DNA of 51,004 bases from Lachnospiraceae bacterium (GTDB lineage: Bacteria > Bacillota > Clostridia > Lachnospirales > Lachnospiraceae). How positions within the stretch are numbered: position 1 is the first letter of the stretch; every line of letters starts with the position of its first letter. Of the stretch, positions 33,351 through 42,109 are shown in pieces. The DNA is taken from assembly GCA_017387565.1 (NCBI GenBank), contig JAFOEY010000017.1:1-51004 (forward strand), in the 5' to 3' direction. Both the position numbers and the translations under genes were made by a program. The notes under the pieces are model-generated. The model saw nothing but the letters and a program-made list of their open reading frames with translations, did not search any database and was not told where the DNA came from.

Positions 33351-34433
33351 ATGAAGATTATAACGATAGTGGCATCCCTGGCACATGGAGATGCGGTAAG
33401 TAATGATGCATTGGCAATTCATGAGATGCTTTCAAAACAAGGTTTTGAAACTGTTTTGGCAGCGGAACGCCTGTATTACCACCCCGATGGAGTACAGGTG
33501 AGAGATACAGGTGATTTATCTTTTGTGCGAACGAAAGATATAGTAATATATCATCTATCTACAGGCACAACACTGAATTATCTAATTCCGGAAAAGAAAA
33601 GAGAAACGGAATTCACACTGATTTTGCGATACCATAATATTACCCCGCCTATGTTTTTTAAAGGATATAGCAAAGAAAAAATGGCCGGCACTTTGGAGGG
33701 GCTTCGAGGTGCGAAATATTTAGCGGCGTATGCTGATGGTTGTATTTGTGATTCTGAGTATAATAAAAATGATTTGATTCATATGGGATATCAATGTCCG
33801 ATGGATGTTGTTCCGATATTGATGGATTTTCATGATTTTAAAGCAAAGGAAGATGTAAAAACTTACCGTGAACTGAAAAAAGACAGTGATTGTATCAACA
33901 TCCTGTTTACGGGCCGAATAGTTCCCAATAAGCGCCAGGAAGAAGTAATGCAGGCATTTTATTATTACAATAAATACTATCATGCCAACTCAAAACTATA
34001 TTTCGTAGGCGGATATGTTGGAAACGAGAAGTATTACGGTGAGCTGTTAGATTATCAAAAAAGACTTGGTATGGATGATATTTTCTTTGCGGGGCATATC
34101 GGTTTTCGGCAGATGCTGGCATACTATAAGGCTGCAGATATTTTTCTTTGCATGAGTGACCATGAAGGTTTTTGCGTGCCGATTTTAGAAGCTATGAGCT
34201 TTGGGATTCCGGTTCTTGCAAAAGATGCTGGCGCGGTAGGTGAGACCATGGGAGATGCAGGTCTATTATTGGATGGTGATCCAAAGCTGATGGCAGCGGC
34301 CATTCATAGGGTTGTTTCCGACGAGGAATTAAGAGCAGAACTGCAAAAGAAAATGGCATGTCGTATGGAATATTTTGCAAAAGAGAATGTTGCGCAGATG
34401 TTCATGGAAAAAATAAAGAACTATATAAAGTGA
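33351..34433 (+). CDS. GT4 family glycosyltransferase of the GDAV-ND subgroup, copy 1
   Basis: This 360-residue GT-B enzyme starts with ASLAHGDAVSNDALAIHEML and contains IVIYHLSTGTTLNYL, LRYHNITPP and CICDSEYNKNDLIHMGY in the acceptor half. The donor half shows ILFTGRIVPNKRQEEVM, FFAGHIGFRQMLAYY and FLCMSDHEGFCVPILEAMSF, the GT4 catalytic-site block. It is a close paralogue of the next gene and of the first 355 residues of the protein at 39316-42036. A GAAGAGG site precedes the ATG. The series probably arose by gene duplication and gives successive transfers in one glycan. Confidence 0.88.
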   Translation: MKIITIVASLAHGDAVSNDALAIHEMLSKQGFETVLAAERLYYHPDGVQVRDTGDLSFVRTKDIVIYHLSTGTTLNYLIPEKKRETEFTLILRYHNITPPMFFKGYSKEKMAGTLEGLRGAKYLAAYADGCICDSEYNKNDLIHMGYQCPMDVVPILMDFHDFKAKEDVKTYRELKKDSDCINILFTGRIVPNKRQEEVMQAFYYYNKYYHANSKLYFVGGYVGNEKYYGELLDYQKRLGMDDIFFAGHIGFRQMLAYYKAADIFLCMSDHEGFCVPILEAMSFGIPVLAKDAGAVGETMGDAGLLLDGDPKLMAAAIHRVVSDEELRAELQKKMACRMEYFAKENVAQMFMEKIKNYIK

Positions 34434-34441
34434 GGACGAAT

Positions 34442-35674
34442 GTGGATAACAATAATGTGATGTTATTTGCCCGGCGAATAAAAAGAAAACTGAAAAAAAT
34501 ATATTATGGTTCTAAATTCCAAAAACAAAAAGCTTTACAAATGATGAAGTCGAATTGTACTCTTAATACTTCAGACAATGAAAATACAAGGATTGTTGTT
34601 CAGATTGTCGGAAGTCTGCACTTCGGAGATGCCGTCGGCAATGATGTGCTGGCTATACAAAAAGCGTTGTCGGAGGAAGGGTATTGTACCGGTATTTTTG
34701 CAACGTCCATCGATGAGAGAGTAAAATCGAATTTGGCTTTTCGATTGGATCAGCTTCCTGAATTAAAGAAAGATGATGTTGTTATATATCATTTTGGAGC
34801 GGCGGATATATCCTATGAGATTATCCGGGATTTGAAATGCAAACGCATCCTTCGTTATCATAATGTCACTCCGCCGAAATTTTTTGAGGGATATGATAAA
34901 GCGAGCGAGATTAGCACAACCAATGGTCTGAAACAGATTGAGGCGATGAAAGACTTCTTTGATTTTGGCATGGTCGATTCGGAATTTAATAAAATGGATT
35001 TGGTTAAAATGGGACATCGCTATCCAATCGAAGTCGTGCCAATCTTAATCCCATTTGATGATTATAAAAAGAGTCCGAGTACGCATATTATTGAAAAATA
35101 TAAAACAGATGGTTATACAAACATTGTATTTGTCGGAAGAATTGTCCCGAATAAAAAAGATGATGACCTAATCAAATGTTTTGCTGCGTATCAAAGAACA
35201 TACAATCAAAAAAGTCGTTTAATCCTGGTTGGAAATTACAACGGTCAGGAACAGTACTATGATGAGCTGAAAAAGCTTGTCGAAAAGGAGAAAGTCGACA
35301 ATGTGATCTTTACCGGTCATATTCCGTTTTCGGATATTCTGGCCTATTATCAGATTGCGGATTTATTTCTATGTCTCAGCGAGCATGAAGGATTTTGTGT
35401 CCCGCTTATTGAGGCGATGTTTTTTGAAAAACCGATTTTGGCATATAATATGGCAGCAGTTCCGGAAACACTTGGTGGTGGCGGAATGCTTATTGATGAC
35501 AAACAACCGGAATATGTTGCGCAAAAGATGCATGAAATATTGGAGAGCAAAGAATTGCAGGAGAAATATCTGCAGGGGGCAAGATATAAGCTGGATTCAC
35601 TACAGTATGAAGTTGTAAAGAAACAAATTTTGGATGGATTAAAGATAGTTATAAACAGAAAAAGCGGTATTTGA
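34442..35674 (+). CDS. GT4 family glycosyltransferase of the GDAV-ND subgroup, copy 2
   Basis: I take GTG at 34442 as the start, giving 410 residues: GAGG at 34432-34435 is six bases upstream, and the reading frame further 5' only overlaps the previous gene. A basic leader of about 50 residues (RRIKRKLKKIYYG) that may bind the membrane precedes the GT4 fold. Motifs are GSLHFGDAVGNDVLAIQ, VIYHFGAADISYEI, RYHNVTPPKFFEGY, MVDSEFNKMDL, IVFVGRIVPNKKDDDL and LCLSEHEGFCVPLIEAM. It is 8 bp from copy 1. A possible promoter for the next, exporter-led unit lies in the 127-bp gap that follows. Confidence 0.87.
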   Translation: MDNNNVMLFARRIKRKLKKIYYGSKFQKQKALQMMKSNCTLNTSDNENTRIVVQIVGSLHFGDAVGNDVLAIQKALSEEGYCTGIFATSIDERVKSNLAFRLDQLPELKKDDVVIYHFGAADISYEIIRDLKCKRILRYHNVTPPKFFEGYDKASEISTTNGLKQIEAMKDFFDFGMVDSEFNKMDLVKMGHRYPIEVVPILIPFDDYKKSPSTHIIEKYKTDGYTNIVFVGRIVPNKKDDDLIKCFAAYQRTYNQKSRLILVGNYNGQEQYYDELKKLVEKEKVDNVIFTGHIPFSDILAYYQIADLFLCLSEHEGFCVPLIEAMFFEKPILAYNMAAVPETLGGGGMLIDDKQPEYVAQKMHEILESKELQEKYLQGARYKLDSLQYEVVKKQILDGLKIVINRKSGI

Positions 35675-35712
35675 TACAGTATATAACAGATCAATTTGAT
35701 AATTATGATGAA

Positions 35713-35741
35713 TTGTTGGTTTGTATGTGCTAAAATATGAT
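35713..35741 (+). promoter_or_regulatory. Candidate sigma-A promoter ahead of exporter 2
   Basis: TTGTTG (35713-35718) and TATGAT (35736-35741) are spaced by 17 bp in the 127-bp gap before the second exporter permease. Start of transcription would be near 35748. The hexamers are only moderate matches, and read-through from upstream is also possible. Confidence 0.4.
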
Positions 35742-35801
35742 TTGGTAATTATTGTATTGCTTATATGAAAGAATATAAAAATAGGATTAGGGAATTGTAG
35801 A

Positions 35802-36581
35802 ATGATTAATATATTTAAAGAAATATATAGCTACAGAGAAATGATTAGTAGCATGGTAAAAAGAGATTTAAGAGGACGATATAAAGGATCTGTCTTAGGA
35901 TTCTTTTGGACGTTTTTAAATCCATTATTACAGTTGGCTGTTTATACATTTGTGTTCTCAATTATTATGAGAGCCGGAATTGAAGATTATTACTTATTTC
36001 TGTTTGTGGCACTTGTACCGTGGAATTATTTTGCAAGCTGTATAACCGGTGGGGCAAGTTGTATTATCGGACAACAAAACTTGGTAAATAAAATATATTT
36101 TCCAAGAGAGGTTTTGCCGATAGCTCATGTATTGAGTCAATTGATAAATATGCTTTTATCCTTTATTGTTGTAATTCTGGTTTTGATCGTATCCGGAAAA
36201 GGAATTAATATTTTTGTATGGCCATATTTGATTGTTGTAATTTTGCAGGAGACTTTACTTGGATTTGGTTTGGCCATGTTGTTCTCAGCAATTACGGTAT
36301 ATTTTAGAGATATGGAATGGTTTTTGGGAATTATTACAATGGCTTGGCAGTTCTTAAGCCCGGTAATGTATTCGGTGGATATGGTACCGGAGAGATTGGT
36401 TAAGTTGTTTTACTTAAATCCCATGACTCCAATAATTGTCGCATATAGAGACATTTTTTATTATAAAAAAGCGCCAGAGTTACAAGATTTCATTTTAGGA
36501 ACGGTATTTGGGGTGATTGTCTTGGTTGTTGGTTGGCTGGTATTTGGAAAAATGAAAAAACATTTTGCGGAGGTCTTGTAA
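35802..36581 (+). CDS. ABC-2 type glycan exporter permease (Wzm-like), exporter 2
   Basis: This 259-residue permease has the typical start YREMISSMVKRDLRGRYKGS and LGFFWTFLNPLLQLAVYTFV, about six membrane spans and the family's VNKIYFPREVLPI segment. It is clearly a better match to the classical Wzm/RfbA type than the permease of exporter 1. Its TAA stop overlaps the ATG of the ATPase by one base (TAATG), so the two are coupled. The pair should export a lipid-linked glycan chain. Confidence 0.92.
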   Translation: MINIFKEIYSYREMISSMVKRDLRGRYKGSVLGFFWTFLNPLLQLAVYTFVFSIIMRAGIEDYYLFLFVALVPWNYFASCITGGASCIIGQQNLVNKIYFPREVLPIAHVLSQLINMLLSFIVVILVLIVSGKGINIFVWPYLIVVILQETLLGFGLAMLFSAITVYFRDMEWFLGIITMAWQFLSPVMYSVDMVPERLVKLFYLNPMTPIIVAYRDIFYYKKAPELQDFILGTVFGVIVLVVGWLVFGKMKKHFAEVL

Positions 36582-37819
36582 TGAAAGACGGAAATGCAAT
36601 AGAGGTAAAAAATATAAAAAAGTCTTTTAAGGTCTATTTGGATCGAAGTAGCAATATGAAAGATTTTGTCATTCACTCAAAAAGACGCAGATATGAGTAC
36701 AGAGATGTGTTGAAAGGTATTAGTTTTGATGTAAAAAAAGGTGAAGCAATTGGCTTAATCGGACATAATGGTTGTGGGAAAAGTACGACTTTAAAGATGC
36801 TGGCCAAAATCATGTATCCAGATTCCGGTTCAATTGAAATTCAGGGAAGAGTATCCAGTTTGATTGAACTTGGTGCTGGTTTCCATCCGGACATGAGTGG
36901 ACGTGAAAACATTTATATTAATGCTTCTATTTTTGGATTATCCAAAAAAGAGATTGATAAAAGAATAGATGGAATAATCGCTTTTTCTGAATTAGAAGAT
37001 TTTATTGATAGTCCTGTTAGGACATATTCATCAGGAATGTATATGAGATTAGCTTTTTCCGTTGCAATTAATGTTGATGCTGATGTTTTATTGGTTGATG
37101 AAATTTTAGCAGTCGGAGATGCGAATTTTCAGGCAAAATGTTTCAGAAAACTAAGAGAAATTAAGGCTAAAGGCACAACGATTGTAATTGTATCTCATAC
37201 GCTTACTCAGCTTGAAGAAATTTGTGAAAGAACTATTTGGATTGATGAAGGTTTAATTAAAGAAGAAGGTAGTCCCCGAGAGATTCATCGGCATTATGCA
37301 AAATTCATGAGTGACTTTTCGTTAGCAAGAAGTGCTGACGAAGCTGATGGCGAAGAACAAGAAGATGACAGTGCAATTGAGCAAACAAAAAAAGAAAATA
37401 ATAAAGAAATGGAAATTTTTAATGTTCAGCTTTTTGATTCAGAAGGGAAAGAAAGATATAATTATGTTACCGGCGAGCGAGCATTGTTAAAATTTGATTA
37501 TATGGCCCATGTTCCGGATCGTGTATCTATGGAATTAGTAATACTGCGTAATGATGGATTGGAATGCTATGAGACGAATACATTTCGAGAAGGATTTCCG
37601 TTAATGGATGTTGATGGAAAAGGTCATGTTGAAATTGAAATTGATAAATTAAATCTGATAACAGGTGAGTATTGGATTGAATTATCAATCAGAAACTGGG
37701 ACGCCGTTCCCTATGATTATAAAGAGAAGGCGGCAACGATAACGATTACTTCTGTGGAGAGAGAACGTGGAATTGCTAAGTTAGATCATACCTGGCATTT
37801 TAGCCATAAGGAGAAATAG
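36581..37819 (+). CDS. ABC exporter ATPase with C-terminal carbohydrate-binding domain (Wzt-like), exporter 2
   Basis: From the ATG overlapping the permease stop and preceded by GGAGG, the protein has 412 residues. The nucleotide-binding domain has Walker A GHNGCGKST (61-69), signature YSSGM, Walker B VLLVDEI and SHTLTQLEE. An acidic linker (about 250-275) leads to a beta-rich C-terminal domain (about 278-412) with YVTGERALLKFDY, GEYWIELSIRNWD and a final LDHTWHF, the pattern of the Wzt C-terminal domain. In Gram-negative O-antigen systems this domain recognises the chain's terminal cap before export. By analogy a capped glycan is expected here. Confidence 0.91.
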   Translation: MKDGNAIEVKNIKKSFKVYLDRSSNMKDFVIHSKRRRYEYRDVLKGISFDVKKGEAIGLIGHNGCGKSTTLKMLAKIMYPDSGSIEIQGRVSSLIELGAGFHPDMSGRENIYINASIFGLSKKEIDKRIDGIIAFSELEDFIDSPVRTYSSGMYMRLAFSVAINVDADVLLVDEILAVGDANFQAKCFRKLREIKAKGTTIVIVSHTLTQLEEICERTIWIDEGLIKEEGSPREIHRHYAKFMSDFSLARSADEADGEEQEDDSAIEQTKKENNKEMEIFNVQLFDSEGKERYNYVTGERALLKFDYMAHVPDRVSMELVILRNDGLECYETNTFREGFPLMDVDGKGHVEIEIDKLNLITGEYWIELSIRNWDAVPYDYKEKAATITITSVERERGIAKLDHTWHFSHKEK

Positions 37820-37821
37820 AT

Positions 37822-38910
37822 ATGTACGATATCGCATTAATCAGTGACGAACACTATATAGTACCCACTTTGGTCACATTGAGATCTATTAAAATAAATA
37901 GAATTAGTGGTCAGAAGTACAGGGTGTTTGTTATAACAAACTGCGATGATAAGGTCATTAAGGATAAAATTGAAACAGAAGCTTGTGAACAATTCGAAGT
38001 CCATGTTCGCAAATATGACAGCCATCTTATAGAAATTGACGCCAATCATTTGTATGTATCGAAGGCCGCGTTGATTAAATTTTGTTTGGGTGAGATTTTT
38101 TCAGAGTTGAATTCCATATTGTATTTAGATGGTGATATATTGGTTCGCCCCGGAATGGAGCAGATTTTTTCGTATCATATTGAAAATGTCTATGCTGCCG
38201 TAGTAAAAGATATGAATGTTGGAATAAGTCAGCATTCAAAAGATTTAGGCATTGAGAACTATTTTAATTCGGGCGTTATGTTTCTGAATTTAAAACGCAT
38301 GAGAGAAGATAAGCTAAAAGAAAAGCTGTTTGCGTATAAAATAAGCGAAGAAAAACATACATTTATGGATCAGGATTGCTTTAATGTTTGTTTTAAAAAT
38401 CAAGTATTATATATGCCACTTAAATTTAACTTTATTTATGATATAGTAGGAAAATACACGAACGAGCAAATATTAGAGTATTATGATGAACAAGGTCAAA
38501 ATATAAATAATTTAGAGAAAGAAGCAATTGTATTTCATATGGCGGGTACAGTGAAACCATGGAAAGAGATAAATTCGATTGTTTTTCGGGAATGGTTATC
38601 ATATATCAATGATTTTTTAGAATTTTCATTTTGCATGGAGAATTTCTCCAAGAAAAACAAGGAGATTGAAGATAGAGGCCGAAGAAATGAAACTGCAATT
38701 GGATTTATAAATGAAGATATTAAAAGAGTGCAAGATGATTATAATGAACGTTGTGACTTCTTAACCGGACAGTTGGGAAATCTCCGAAAAGAATTTGAAA
38801 ATCTCCAAAAAGAATTTGAAACCGAAAGAAATAAGCATTTTTCAATAAAGCAAAAATTTTTTCGAAAAGGAAAAACGAGTAATAAAAAAGCCATAAAAGA
38901 GGAAGAATAA
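37822..38910 (+). CDS. GT8 family glycosyltransferase with C-terminal coiled coil
   Basis: The first 260 residues form a GT8 retaining glycosyltransferase: ALISDEHYIVPTLVTLRSI at the start, the metal-binding LYLDGDILVRP near 102-104, YFNSGVMFLNLKRM, FMDQDCFNV and HMAGTVKPWKE near 239. Residues about 265-345 are a charged coiled coil with a 21-bp tandem duplication at DNA level. The last 20 residues are basic. It lies two bases after the exporter ATPase and shares one base with the next start (TAATG), so it is in the exporter operon. GT8 enzymes use UDP-glucose or UDP-galactose in many known cases; the donor here is unknown. Confidence 0.88.
   Translation: MYDIALISDEHYIVPTLVTLRSIKINRISGQKYRVFVITNCDDKVIKDKIETEACEQFEVHVRKYDSHLIEIDANHLYVSKAALIKFCLGEIFSELNSILYLDGDILVRPGMEQIFSYHIENVYAAVVKDMNVGISQHSKDLGIENYFNSGVMFLNLKRMREDKLKEKLFAYKISEEKHTFMDQDCFNVCFKNQVLYMPLKFNFIYDIVGKYTNEQILEYYDEQGQNINNLEKEAIVFHMAGTVKPWKEINSIVFREWLSYINDFLEFSFCMENFSKKNKEIEDRGRRNETAIGFINEDIKRVQDDYNERCDFLTGQLGNLRKEFENLQKEFETERNKHFSIKQKFFRKGKTSNKKAIKEEE
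38778..38819 (+). repeat. Two tandem 21-bp units inside the GT8 coiled coil
   Basis: Two adjacent 21-bp units at 38778-38798 and 38799-38819 differ at one base and encode successive heptads, LRKEFEN and LQKEFET. The unit length equals one coiled-coil heptad, so duplication or loss lengthens or shortens the coil without breaking register. Confidence 0.75.
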
Positions 38911-39299
38911 TGTTAAATCAAAGCGAAATAATAAAAGAATTAGATAATATCAAATCTGAAATCGAAACTTCCGGAGAATTGTATGAAGAAACAATTCAGT
39001 TTAAAGGTTCAGTTACGGGAGAAAATAATGGCTATATTTTAGGAAAAGATTTGGAAGGTATGCAGATTCATTATGCATTCCCACTTTCTCCTGAAAATAA
39101 AAAGGCAAATCCTCTTGTTGTGTTTATAAAAAGAGCGATTAGAAAGCTTAACAAGTTTTTGCTTGTACCAATGATAATGGAACAGAATATGTATAATGAA
39201 AGGCTATGCCTGGAAATAAATATGTTAAAAAAAGAATTGAACAGTTGTAAAGAACAAATAGTAGATCTTGAAAGTAGAATAAGAGATTTAGAAAAGTAA
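38910..39299 (+). CDS. Small coiled-coil protein of the glycan locus, copy B
   Basis: This 129-residue protein is coupled to the GT8 gene (TAATG overlap) and followed 16 bp later by a GT4 fusion. It opens with a charged helix (EIIKELDNIKSEIE), has a central region with a basic amphipathic helix (VVFIKRAIRKLNKFL), an MEQNMYNERL motif and a C-terminal coiled coil rich in leucine. Length, order of elements and the Q-N-x2-N motif parallel the protein at 32901-33326, though identity is low. No known domain is recognised. An assembly or scaffold role for neighbouring transferases is inference. Confidence 0.62.
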   Translation: MLNQSEIIKELDNIKSEIETSGELYEETIQFKGSVTGENNGYILGKDLEGMQIHYAFPLSPENKKANPLVVFIKRAIRKLNKFLLVPMIMEQNMYNERLCLEINMLKKELNSCKEQIVDLESRIRDLEK

Positions 39300-39315
39300 A
39301 TGTGAGGGTAAATAA

Positions 39316-42036
39316 TTGAGAATTATACAAGTATTGGATTATTATGCCAGCGGAAATGCTGTTGCAAATTGCGCTGTTACATATTATCGATATTGTAAAC
39401 GTTTAGGAATTGATTGTGCGATTGTGGCTCGATTAATTGATAAACAGGATGATATGATTTCAGAAATGTCACTTTTAGACGACTTATTAGATGAAGATAT
39501 TATTATGTATCATTTATGTATTGGTACACCGTTGAACGATGAAATTTGTAATTACGAGTGCAAAAAGGTGTTGGTATATCATAATATTACACCTCCGGAA
39601 ATGCTGCGGGCATATGATTCAAATCTTGCCAAAGCATGTGAAATGGGTTTAGCACAGCTTGCAAATATGAAAGATGCATTTGATATCTGTTTGGCAGATT
39701 CTGAATTTAATAAGCAAGACATGATATCAGTAGGTTACTGTGCGGAAAACATTACGGTTATTCCTCCATTTGTATCAAAAGAAGATTTTAGTAAAACTCC
39801 TGATGAAAAAATTGTTAAGCGTATGAGCGATGGATGGACAAACATTCTATTCGTTGGACGAGTATCACCACATAAAAAATATGAAGATGTAATAAAAGCT
39901 TTTGATTACTACAAGAAAAACATTAATCCGAAATCTCGATTGATTTTTGCCGGTGGAGTAATGGAATCATATTATCTTCGTTTGGTAGATTATGTCCGAG
40001 ATTTAAAATTAAAGGATGTCATCTTTACAAAGCAAATACCATTTTCTCACCTTCTTGCATATTACGCTACCGCAAACATCTTTTTATGTATGAGTGAGCA
40101 CGAAGGATATTGTATTCCATTGATAGAAGCGATGGCATTTGATATTCCGGTAATTGCATTTGATGCAGGTGCAGTTAAAGGAACAATGGGAAATAGCGGA
40201 ATACTTATCGATGATAAAAATCCGGTTTTTGTAGCAAAGATCATTGATAAAATAACAAAAGATTCATCGTTTAGGGAAGGCGTCTTAGAAGGACAGAGAC
40301 AGTATTTAAATACAATAGATGATGAACATATTTTTAACTTGTTTGCCAAATGGACAGAAGGATTAGAATCCAGATTAGGTCAGACAATCCAGAAAAAAGA
40401 TTGTATCATTAATGAAAATTCGAATCCCTATGATGTTGTTGTAGTAATAAAGGCTGACGATTGGGATATCGCAAAAAGAAATATTAAATATATTCGCAAC
40501 AATTTAAATCCCAAAAGAGTCGTTATCGTTTCTTCTAAAAAAATTAAAAACAAGCTAAAACCAGAAGATAATGTCTCATTTATAGACGAAGATTCGTTAT
40601 ATCCCGGAATGAGTTTTTCAAGTATTCGAGAAATTTTTGAAGTAAAAGGTCATGATCGGTCATTGACGGGTTGGTTTTTGCAACAGTTTTTAAAAATGTC
40701 ATATTCTTTTGTTTGCAAGGATGACTATTATTTAGTTTGGGATGCTGATACAATTCCGGTTAAACCTATTGATATGATTAACAAAGAAACTGGAAAGCCA
40801 ATGTTTAATATGAAGCCGGAATATGTTGCACCATATTTTTCTACATTGAAGAATTTGTTGGGACTGAAAAAATGTGATGAAGAATCATTTATTACAGAGC
40901 ATATGTTGTTCAATGTAGAAATTATGAAAGCTTTGATTGCAAAAATTGAACAGAATCATAAGTATGAAGGTACGAAGTTTTTTGAAAAAATAATTAATGC
41001 GACAGATTTTAGTAAACAAGGTAATTCATTCTCTGAATTCGAGACTTATGGCACTTTTTGTGAATATTATTATCCTAATGTATATGAGAAACGCCATTTA
41101 AAAACTTTCAGAGCCGGAAAAATATTTTTGGGAACAGATGTAGACGATTCAATATTGGATTGGGTTTCGAAGGATATAGATACAATTTCTTTTGAGTATC
41201 CTCAAAAAGTTAATTTAAAAAGTCAGGCATTGTCTCATAATAGAAAATATAGAGAAAAACATACATTTATGAATTTGGTTTCAAGGATATATTTAACTGA
41301 GACTCTTTTTTATAGTGATGATTTACTTGCTGTTAAAGCTGCATTGGAAATGGATTATCCTTGGAAAGAAAAGGCAGTGTATTATGAGTCGGAGGATTAT
41401 GCGCAAAAGCAACAAATGCTTAAAATACATGAAAACAAAATAGTGAAATTTTGGTCTCCGAATAGTTTAGAATCTTTGTTAGCTTTACGATTTGCTGATT
41501 GTGGCTGGAATGTTATGATATTTGATCAGGATAAAAGATGTAGGGATAATTTGAAAAATAATCCATTTATAGGAGCTAATATATTAAGAAATGAATGGTA
41601 TGCTAATGTTTCGTTTGTAGAAGATAAAGAAATATATGAGAAAACAGATGCTACAAGTTTTATTTCAATCTCAGCTATAAATGATTTTGATAAAGAGACT
41701 GTAAAGAACAGTATCGTTCTTGTAAACGGCAATTTGTCTTTATATGCTAAATTAGTAGATGAATATGATGCGACATACATGGACATTTCTTTATTGAAAA
41801 AAGATAATATTACGAATCTATTCAGAGATTGTATTATCTTATTACAAAATGCGTCAAACAAAGATAGAGACCTCCTTGCTGTCCTTATGGAAAATTACAG
41901 TGTGCAGATGATGAAGGATATGGAAGAATTTAAACTGTATTCAGCATTTATAGGAAAAATAGTAGATGTTGTAAAAGATTGTAAAGGTAGTATTCCGGAT
42001 GAATTTTTACAGCAATCTAATATTTGGTTTGTATAG
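39316..42036 (+). CDS. 906-residue GT4 / DUF6492-like / unknown-domain fusion
   Basis: TTG at 39316 is chosen because GAGGG (39304-39308) lies seven bases upstream and the GT4 domain begins at once. Residues 1-355 are a GT4 enzyme paralogous to the two GT4 genes upstream (VYHNITPPEML, CLADSEFNKQDM, ILFVGRVSPHKKYEDV, MSEHEGYCIPLIEAM). Residues about 370-650 look like a GT-A-type domain of the DUF6492 kind, with YLVWDADTIPVKP carrying a DxD motif and FITEHMLFNVEIM. Residues about 660-906 form a Rossmann-like unit (WNVMIFDQDKR) I cannot name; it could be a degenerate methyltransferase or GT fold. Two transfers by one chain are likely. Confidence 0.8.
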   Translation: MRIIQVLDYYASGNAVANCAVTYYRYCKRLGIDCAIVARLIDKQDDMISEMSLLDDLLDEDIIMYHLCIGTPLNDEICNYECKKVLVYHNITPPEMLRAYDSNLAKACEMGLAQLANMKDAFDICLADSEFNKQDMISVGYCAENITVIPPFVSKEDFSKTPDEKIVKRMSDGWTNILFVGRVSPHKKYEDVIKAFDYYKKNINPKSRLIFAGGVMESYYLRLVDYVRDLKLKDVIFTKQIPFSHLLAYYATANIFLCMSEHEGYCIPLIEAMAFDIPVIAFDAGAVKGTMGNSGILIDDKNPVFVAKIIDKITKDSSFREGVLEGQRQYLNTIDDEHIFNLFAKWTEGLESRLGQTIQKKDCIINENSNPYDVVVVIKADDWDIAKRNIKYIRNNLNPKRVVIVSSKKIKNKLKPEDNVSFIDEDSLYPGMSFSSIREIFEVKGHDRSLTGWFLQQFLKMSYSFVCKDDYYLVWDADTIPVKPIDMINKETGKPMFNMKPEYVAPYFSTLKNLLGLKKCDEESFITEHMLFNVEIMKALIAKIEQNHKYEGTKFFEKIINATDFSKQGNSFSEFETYGTFCEYYYPNVYEKRHLKTFRAGKIFLGTDVDDSILDWVSKDIDTISFEYPQKVNLKSQALSHNRKYREKHTFMNLVSRIYLTETLFYSDDLLAVKAALEMDYPWKEKAVYYESEDYAQKQQMLKIHENKIVKFWSPNSLESLLALRFADCGWNVMIFDQDKRCRDNLKNNPFIGANILRNEWYANVSFVEDKEIYEKTDATSFISISAINDFDKETVKNSIVLVNGNLSLYAKLVDEYDATYMDISLLKKDNITNLFRDCIILLQNASNKDRDLLAVLMENYSVQMMKDMEEFKLYSAFIGKIVDVVKDCKGSIPDEFLQQSNIWFV

Positions 42037-42109
42037 TAGTTTTATACGAGAGGAATTAATTATATAAAAGAGACGTTTTTTATTATTCATTATATTATAA
42101 GGATAATTT

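Noticed and set aside
34358-34441. Upstream extension of the second GDAV-ND GT4 into the preceding gene
   Set aside because: These codons overlap the well-conserved end of copy 1 and lack family features; the GTG at 34442 has a proper GAGG site.
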